A stretch of 5,221 bases of DNA, from positions 1 to 5,221 of the forward strand of contig JAKJAE010000232.1 of NCBI GenBank assembly GCA_022707665.1. The letters are read 5' to 3'. Below, piece after piece: positions 1-5,221 of the stretch (positions are counted from its first letter, which is position 1; every line of letters begins with the position of its first letter). The position numbers and the translations under genes were made by a program. A model generated the notes under the pieces. The model was given only the letters and a program-made list of their open reading frames with translations, ran no database searches and was not told where the DNA came from. Source of the DNA: Chloroflexota bacterium. Its GTDB lineage: Bacteria > Chloroflexota > Anaerolineae > B4-G1 > SLSP01.

Positions 1-1
1 A

Positions 2-61
2 TCTGAAACCCTCGATCTGTTACGAGGCAAGCTCAAACTTCGAATGGGAGGGGAATCCTAA
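2..61 (+). CDS. 3' end of an unidentified upstream gene (partial)
   Basis: The first 19 complete codons in this frame, followed by TAA at 59-61, give a short basic tail ending LRGKLKLRMGGES. The 5' part lies outside the window, so no domain can be seen and I do not recognise the protein. It is read as the end of a real gene because it stops three bases before the helicase start on the same strand, which is typical of an operon. It would then be the likely functional partner of the helicase. The alternative is a chance open frame, since 60 bases alone prove nothing. In Druantia and related defence loci the helicase usually follows another subunit gene, but nothing here identifies one. Confidence 0.55.
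   Translation, partial: SETLDLLRGKLKLRMGGES
47..55 (+). promoter_or_regulatory. Probable ribosome binding site of the helicase gene
   Basis: The purine run GGAGGGGAA contains a good Shine-Dalgarno core, GGAGG at 47-51. That core ends 13 bases before the ATG at 65, slightly farther than the usual 5-10, while the end of the full purine run is 9 bases away. It lies inside the last codons of the upstream gene, so ribosomes finishing that gene would cover it. This fits translational coupling. It supports ATG 65 as the start, because no purine-rich site of similar quality precedes the next in-frame ATG codons. Confidence 0.6.
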
Positions 62-64
62 GCA

Positions 65-3000
65 ATGCATGACCTCATTGGTGCTTACCAGCGGTTGGAA
101 CGCCTCTACCGCCTCTATATTCAGAGTGCCTTCCCCCTTCGCTCCGAAGTGTTGAGCGAGGAGCGGGAGAACGCTCTACGTGCAGCCGGCGTTCTCAGCC
201 AGCCACCGCTGCTGGAGACCATGCCGGATTACCCTCGATATAATGGCAATCTTGCCGCAGCCGCGCAGCAGTTACCAGGGGAGTACGCGGGCCTGGCAGA
301 ACTGGGCAAGAAGCTTATGCCGGCAGATATTCAGCTCTACCAGCACCAGTGGGACAGCCTTCGTGAAGTGCTGGTGAATCGCCAGGACCTGGTGGTGACT
401 ACAGGCACCGGCTCTGGCAAGACGGAGTGCTTCCTCCTCCCTCTGCTAGCACAACTGGCGCGGGAGTCGGTAAGCTGGCCGGCGGCCGGCCCTGCCCCTG
501 GCAATCGGGACTGGTGGAACCACGGTCAGACTCGTATGCCGCAGTGGGGTCACATCCGTCGGCCCAAGGCGTTGCGCGCCATCATACTCTACCCGCTCAA
601 TGCTCTGGTGGAAGACCAGCTCCGCCGATTGCGCATCGCGTTGGACGATGACGCTGTTCATTACTGGCTAGACCAGCAGCGCAACCGCAATCGGATCACC
701 TTTGGCCGATACACCGGCCAAACGCCTGTCCCGGGTCCGGAAGATCCCAATCGGCTGAAACGGCTGGCTGGGCGGCTGAAGGAGATGGAGCAAGAGCATG
801 CCGAGCTAGTGAAGGCGCTGTCTGCCGATCCCAAGCTCCCGCGTGACATCCTCACCCACTTCCCGCGCCTGGATGGCTCTGAGATGTGGTCGCGTTGGGA
901 TATGCAGGAAGCCCCGCCGGATATCCTCATCACCAACTACTCGATGCTGAACATCATGCTGATGCGAGGCATCGAAGCGGACATGTTCACGTTGACCCGT
1001 GATTGGCTGGCCGGCAAGGATGACCCTGAGCATGATCATCCCGAACGGGAGTTCTTCCTGATCATTGATGAGTTGCATGCCTACCGTGGCACCCCTGGCA
1101 CCGAGGTTGCCTACATCCTGCGCCTGTTACTGGATCGCCTCGGCCTGCCACTCGACTCGCCTCGATTGCGCATTCTCACTACCACCGCCAGCTTGGACGA
1201 GAATCACCCGGCTAGTCGGAAGTTCCTGCGCGAGTTCTTCGGGCGTGACCAGTTCGCCTTCGTCAGCGGCCAACAGACTCAGCCGGCAACCGGCGCGCGT
1301 ACCTTCCTCTCCACGCCCCTCTATCAGTCGTCTTTCGAGACATTTGCCCATGGCGTCCAGCCTGATCCAATTCAGTGCGGCCCTCCCAATCCGGGTGAGA
1401 CCCAGGTATTGGGACAGATGACCCAGCTTGCCAATGCGCTGGGCCAACCGGCGTCGCAGGGATCACCAGCCGAGCGCCTGGGTGAAGCCCTGGTGCGTAT
1501 CCAGGCAACGGATGCTATCCGTGATGCGTGTCGGGGCCTCGATGTTGCTGGACCGATACGCCCCACGCAGGTGCCGCATTTAGGCGAGCGCATCTTCCCG
1601 AGCGCGACCTCGAACGGCATCTCCCCTGACGCGTTGCGCGGCCTGCTCTTGGCCTTCGGCTTGGCGAAGCTTCCTCAACGGGATCGCTCGCCCCAGCCGG
1701 TGCGTGGCCACCTTTTCTTCCACAACCTGCAGAATCTCTGGGCCTGCTGCAATCCTGAATGCACGGATCCTGGAGTGCTCCAATCAGAACGCCAAGCGCT
1801 GCCTGTCGAGGAACGTCCCACAATCGGCGGTATCCACACCCAGCACCGAATCTCCTGCGAGTGTGGTGCGCGCGTTCTAGATCTCATCGTCTGTGAGGTA
1901 TGCGGTGAGGTTTTCCTCGGTGGGTATAGGGCTGAACGTCAGATTGGGAGCACAAGGCTTACGATCCTAACCGCTGACCAGCCTGACCTCGAGCAGATGC
2001 CCGACCGGGTGAACACCGGCCAGCGCTATGGGCAATATGCGCTCTTCTGGCCCCTGCCACACGATCCAAGTGGATCAATTGCCCCCCAAGATCCAACATG
2101 GACGGTAGATGGCGTGGGACGCTCATGGCAGGAAGCGGCGTTGGATCGTGCCAGCGGTGTGTTGCGCCAGCGCAGTCGTACTACGATGCCGGGTGACCTG
2201 AAGCCGGGCGAAATTCCCGGTTGGATCTACAAAGTAGCTGGGCCGCGCGCCCCAAGGGAGCGCGCGCTTCCCACGAAGTGCCCCAACTGCGACTCAGACT
2301 ATCGTTATCGGAAGACGTTCCCCTCGCCCTTGCGCAACCACCGCACCGGGTTTCAGAAAGCAGCCCAGGTGCTTGCCTCGGGCCTCTTCAGAGAGATGGC
2401 GCCTGAAGCAGCCGGCAAGTTGGTCATCTTCTCTGACAGCCGGCAAGATGCCGCCAAGTTGGCTGCTGGAATGGAGCGCGATCACTTTCGTGACATGGTG
2501 CGCTTCGTAATGCTGGAGGCCTTCGATGATTACTGGCCCAATCTGGTGGCCTATCTGCGCATCAGCCTGATGGCCAACCCCTCCCGGCTGCAGGCGCTAC
2601 AGGTACTCAACCCCAACCTCCACGCGGAGGTGGTGCAATCGCCACAAGTGGATGATATGGAACGCCGCAATCGGTTTGCCATCGCCAACCAGGCGCTGGC
2701 CCAGGAATCCCTTGTCTGGATGCTAGGGCTTCCTGCAGTGAACCAGCAGGCCCAGGCGGAGTGGGTGGCTCTGATACAGGCCTATCCTGGACCAGTGCCG
2801 CTGCACTACCTGCGCGACAGTGTGCGGAATGCTCTGCTGGATTTGGGTATCTGCCCGGGCGGTTCTTCCTTCCACGCGCTGCACTACGTGGAAAACCACC
2901 GCTGGCACTCCTGGTACACCTGTTACAACTGGTCTACCGGACAAGCAGCTCAACAAGTGAATGCTGCGCAGGCGATCCTGGGTCATCTTGCTCGGATGGA

Positions 3001-5221
3001 TGATCTGTTGATGGGTGAATTGATGTACACCATCTTTCCCCATATGGCGCGCACACTAGAGGGCCTGGGGCAGGGGAGGGTCACTTACAAGCCGCAGTCC
3101 AGCCCTGCGCCGGCGCTGCGCAGCACCGCCGAGGCTGTGATCCGCCAGTTGGGGGCTCGTCGGCGTCATTGTTACGCGGAACACTTTCGTCCTGGCACCG
3201 AAGAGAACCTCAGTCGCCTGTCGTCTCGCTACATCAACGATCGCGGCCTGATGCCGGAAGATGTGCGGCAGCAGTTGCTGCAATCGAAAGCCGGCACGAA
3301 GTCAGCATGGGGCTTGGCTCTAGACCCGCGTCATCTTTTGCTGCTGCCGCCTCCACAAGCCCAACCGGATGGCAGCGTGCCTGGCTTCCGCTGCCCGAGC
3401 TGCAACGCTTTCTACTTGCAGGATGTGGGGATCTGCCCTGAGTGTGAGAAGCCTACGGCCCTTGTTGCCTCGAAGTCAGCATCTGGGTTCGACTACTACT
3501 TGGACCTAACGGATGGGCCAATGGCAAGTGCCTTCCGCATGAACTGCGAGGAGCTGACCGGCCAGACCGATGGCCTGCAGCGGCCTCGGCGCCAGCGCTG
3601 GTTCCAGGATGTCTTCATCCCTGGTGAGATCGCCAAGGTCTACGGCGTGGATCTGCTGAGTGTCACTACCACGATGGAGGCAGGTGTCGATATTGGCGGC
3701 CTCAACGCGGTAATGATGGCCAACATGCCCCCGCGTCGCTTCAACTACCAGCAGCGCGTGGGGCGCGCCGGCCGGCGCACCAGTAGCGTCTCTTTCGCCG
3801 TTACTTTCTGCCGGGGGCGCAGCCACGACGACTTCTACTACCAGCGGCCCGAGAGCATGACCGGCGATAACCCACCTGCTCCCTATGTGGACCTGGGGAG
3901 CCAGCCGATCCTAAAGCGGGTGTTGGTCAAAGAAGTGCTACGACAGGCGTTCCTCAGCGTCACGCCGACCGGCGGTGATTCCCCGGACAGTGTGCATGGC
4001 GAATTCGGAACCAAGGATGAATGGCTCGCCAATCGGCCGTACGTGGCCCAGTGGCTGGCAAGCCAGGGCGCTGAGATTGATCGGATCGTGTCAGTCTTAA
4101 GCGTTCAGACACCGCTGGCTGGCAGCGCGGGGGCCGTCACGCGGGCAGCACTACGTCAGTATCTGCAGAATGACCTTCTCGGTGAAATAGACCAGGTGGT
4201 CGCCAATGCCAGCTACACTCAGAATGCCCTCAGCGAGCGGTTGGCAAACGCCGGCTTGCTGCCCATGTTCGGATTCCCAACCCGAGTGCGTTTGCTGCAT
4301 ACCCGCTGGCCCACGCAGGGCTATCCGTGGCCGCCCGAGGAAGGTGTGGTGGATCGCGACCTGGATATAGCCCTCAGCCAATTCGCGCCTGGTTCCGAGA
4401 CTGTAAAGGACAAGGCTGTCCACACCGCGGTGGGGGTGGTGGAGATGCAGCCCCAGGGCAATACAGTCGCTTCACATGATGGGCTCTATCCGCCCCTTCC
4501 TTATGGGAGTCAGGGGCTCATCGGTCTCTGCAATAGCTGCCAGGCGGTAGTTCCTCTCCCGGGATCTGCCCAACCAGCGCCAGGTGGCCAAGAGCCTACC
4601 AAGCAGCAGTGTCCTATCTGTGGCGACATCGAGCTGCGGCCACTGGATGCGCGCGAGCCGAAGGGTTTCTTCACCGACCTGGCCCCTCGTGATTTCGATG
4701 GCCAATTTGAGTGGCAGCCACGTTCCACACGCCCATCGCTCTCCATTCCTGCTGGCGCCTTGGCTTTCAGCCCCGTCGCCAATGTAGCGATAATGGCTGA
4801 TTGGGATAATGTCCTCACCCTCAATGACAACGGCGGACAAGGAGGGTTCGATTTTCAGAAAGCGGTCGTTGATGGGCAAACGAAGAACGGTGCTTGGGCT
4901 GTGGCGCCGCCGCAGCCGGCTGGCACGACAGCCGGCTCTCAGGGCGGCATCATCAGCAACCGGATCTTGGTGAGTGGCCCCAGCCACCGCGTGACATTAC
5001 TATCACGCCGCAAGACGGATGTGCTCCTGGTAAAGATGGCGCAGTGGCCTCAGGGGGTCTATGCGGATCCAAGCAGCGTGGAAGGGCGTGCAGCTTGGTA
5101 CTCGTTCGCCTTCTGGATGCGACTGGCTGCTGCCAGCATCCTCGACGTCGACTCGCTGGAGATGGATGCTGGTTTGCGTACCCTTGCTGACGCCGGCCGT
5201 GTAGCTGGCCAAGCCTTCTTG
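65..5221 (+). CDS. Giant SF2 DEAD/DEAH helicase with Cys clusters and start of a DUF1998-like domain, DruE-like (3' partial)
   Basis: The frame is open for 1,719 codons and has no stop before the window ends. The N-terminal segment (residues 1-85) is a helical lead-in resembling other giant helicases of this type, which supports the ATG 65 start. RecA1 follows: Q-motif-like YQHQ (92-95), Walker A TGTGSGKT (113-120, K119), LYPLNALVEDQ (175-185), TNYSML (290-295), a Walker B DELH box (335-338) and TTTAS (372-376). Residues 400-780 hold Cys groups C561/C562/C566, C598/C600, C610/C613 and C739/C742. RecA2 opens with FSDSRQDA (789-796). A long insertion with CPSC-X10-CPEC (1110-1127) comes before motif V, EAGVDIG (1205-1211), and motif VI, QRVGRAGRR (1230-1238). 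The C-terminal part has CX2C-X23-CX2C (1489-1519), EPKGFF (1531-1536) and a TDVL-containing segment (from 1651) resembling the start of DUF1998. All motifs lie in one frame, so there is no frameshift. The role is ATP-driven translocation or remodelling of DNA, or possibly RNA, in the cytoplasm. Size and domain order fit DruE of Druantia-type anti-phage systems. DpdJ-like, DISARM-related or MrfA/YprA-like repair helicases are alternatives. The helicase call is near certain; the defence role is inference. Confidence 0.95.
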   Translation, partial: MHDLIGAYQRLERLYRLYIQSAFPLRSEVLSEERENALRAAGVLSQPPLLETMPDYPRYNGNLAAAAQQLPGEYAGLAELGKKLMPADIQLYQHQWDSLREVLVNRQDLVVTTGTGSGKTECFLLPLLAQLARESVSWPAAGPAPGNRDWWNHGQTRMPQWGHIRRPKALRAIILYPLNALVEDQLRRLRIALDDDAVHYWLDQQRNRNRITFGRYTGQTPVPGPEDPNRLKRLAGRLKEMEQEHAELVKALSADPKLPRDILTHFPRLDGSEMWSRWDMQEAPPDILITNYSMLNIMLMRGIEADMFTLTRDWLAGKDDPEHDHPEREFFLIIDELHAYRGTPGTEVAYILRLLLDRLGLPLDSPRLRILTTTASLDENHPASRKFLREFFGRDQFAFVSGQQTQPATGARTFLSTPLYQSSFETFAHGVQPDPIQCGPPNPGETQVLGQMTQLANALGQPASQGSPAERLGEALVRIQATDAIRDACRGLDVAGPIRPTQVPHLGERIFPSATSNGISPDALRGLLLAFGLAKLPQRDRSPQPVRGHLFFHNLQNLWACCNPECTDPGVLQSERQALPVEERPTIGGIHTQHRISCECGARVLDLIVCEVCGEVFLGGYRAERQIGSTRLTILTADQPDLEQMPDRVNTGQRYGQYALFWPLPHDPSGSIAPQDPTWTVDGVGRSWQEAALDRASGVLRQRSRTTMPGDLKPGEIPGWIYKVAGPRAPRERALPTKCPNCDSDYRYRKTFPSPLRNHRTGFQKAAQVLASGLFREMAPEAAGKLVIFSDSRQDAAKLAAGMERDHFRDMVRFVMLEAFDDYWPNLVAYLRISLMANPSRLQALQVLNPNLHAEVVQSPQVDDMERRNRFAIANQALAQESLVWMLGLPAVNQQAQAEWVALIQAYPGPVPLHYLRDSVRNALLDLGICPGGSSFHALHYVENHRWHSWYTCYNWSTGQAAQQVNAAQAILGHLARMDDLLMGELMYTIFPHMARTLEGLGQGRVTYKPQSSPAPALRSTAEAVIRQLGARRRHCYAEHFRPGTEENLSRLSSRYINDRGLMPEDVRQQLLQSKAGTKSAWGLALDPRHLLLLPPPQAQPDGSVPGFRCPSCNAFYLQDVGICPECEKPTALVASKSASGFDYYLDLTDGPMASAFRMNCEELTGQTDGLQRPRRQRWFQDVFIPGEIAKVYGVDLLSVTTTMEAGVDIGGLNAVMMANMPPRRFNYQQRVGRAGRRTSSVSFAVTFCRGRSHDDFYYQRPESMTGDNPPAPYVDLGSQPILKRVLVKEVLRQAFLSVTPTGGDSPDSVHGEFGTKDEWLANRPYVAQWLASQGAEIDRIVSVLSVQTPLAGSAGAVTRAALRQYLQNDLLGEIDQVVANASYTQNALSERLANAGLLPMFGFPTRVRLLHTRWPTQGYPWPPEEGVVDRDLDIALSQFAPGSETVKDKAVHTAVGVVEMQPQGNTVASHDGLYPPLPYGSQGLIGLCNSCQAVVPLPGSAQPAPGGQEPTKQQCPICGDIELRPLDAREPKGFFTDLAPRDFDGQFEWQPRSTRPSLSIPAGALAFSPVANVAIMADWDNVLTLNDNGGQGGFDFQKAVVDGQTKNGAWAVAPPQPAGTTAGSQGGIISNRILVSGPSHRVTLLSRRKTDVLLVKMAQWPQGVYADPSSVEGRAAWYSFAFWMRLAAASILDVDSLEMDAGLRTLADAGRVAGQAFL

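Noticed and set aside
477..491. GC-only near-repeat GGCCGGCGGCCGGCC, possible hairpin or recognition site
   Set aside because: It encodes a Pro/Ala/Gly-rich loop (around WPAAGPAPG) inside RecA1 of the helicase. It is short and explained by codon composition, and I saw no second copy elsewhere.
446..3826. Numerous other open frames of 60-120 codons on both strands
   Set aside because: All overlap the continuous helicase frame. Their translations are rich in Arg, Ser and Pro without domain signals, as expected for out-of-frame readings of GC-rich genes.
4472..4987. Antisense open frame of 171 codons, the longest on the minus strand
   Set aside because: It lies wholly opposite the helicase frame, where family-like motifs (CX2C pairs, EPKGFF) are read on the plus strand. 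Long antisense frames are expected in GC-rich coding DNA, and this one shows no recognisable motif or convincing ribosome binding site.
1..5221. CRISPR array, tRNA/rRNA, insertion sequence or terminator
   Set aside because: I noticed no regularly spaced repeats, no inverted-repeat ends, no hairpin followed by a T run and no RNA gene signature. The window is coding except for three bases.
65..5221. Possible frameshift or pseudogene
   Set aside because: Motifs from residue 92 to residue 1652 all fall in the same frame with no internal stop, and every catalytic residue checked is intact.

Overview
The window is almost entirely one gene. A single open frame starts at ATG 65 and runs without a stop for 1,719 codons to the last base (5221), so its 3' end lies outside the window. 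It encodes a very large superfamily 2 (SF2) DEAD/DEAH-type helicase. Visible motifs are a Q-motif-like segment, Walker A (TGTGSGKT), a DELH box, a TTTAS motif III, an FSDSRQDA segment opening RecA2, motif V (EAGVDIG), motif VI (QRVGRAGRR), several Cys-pair zinc-binding candidates, and a C-terminal region that looks like the start of a DUF1998/MrfA-type domain. By domain order and size it belongs with the giant helicases found in several phage-defence systems. The DruE helicase of Druantia is the closest fit I can name. DpdJ and DISARM DrmA/DrmB are related alternatives. The system cannot be assigned from the helicase alone.

Layout: bases 2-61 are the last 19 codons and TAA stop of an unidentified upstream gene on the same strand. 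Three bases (GCA) separate it from the helicase ATG, so the two are probably cotranscribed and may be translationally coupled. A purine-rich GGAGGGGAA stretch inside the end of the upstream gene is the likely ribosome binding site. From 65 onward there is no non-coding DNA. I saw no RNA gene, CRISPR array, insertion sequence or terminator.

Organism: the DNA is moderately GC-rich (about 60% by eye) with bacterial gene spacing. It has no stronger taxonomic marker, so the host is an unspecified GC-rich bacterium.

Function, by inference: the helicase would couple ATP hydrolysis to movement on or remodelling of nucleic acid, with the Cys clusters and C-terminal domain giving structure or substrate contacts. 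The upstream gene and whatever follows position 5221 would be its partners. The main novelty question is therefore what flanks this gene.
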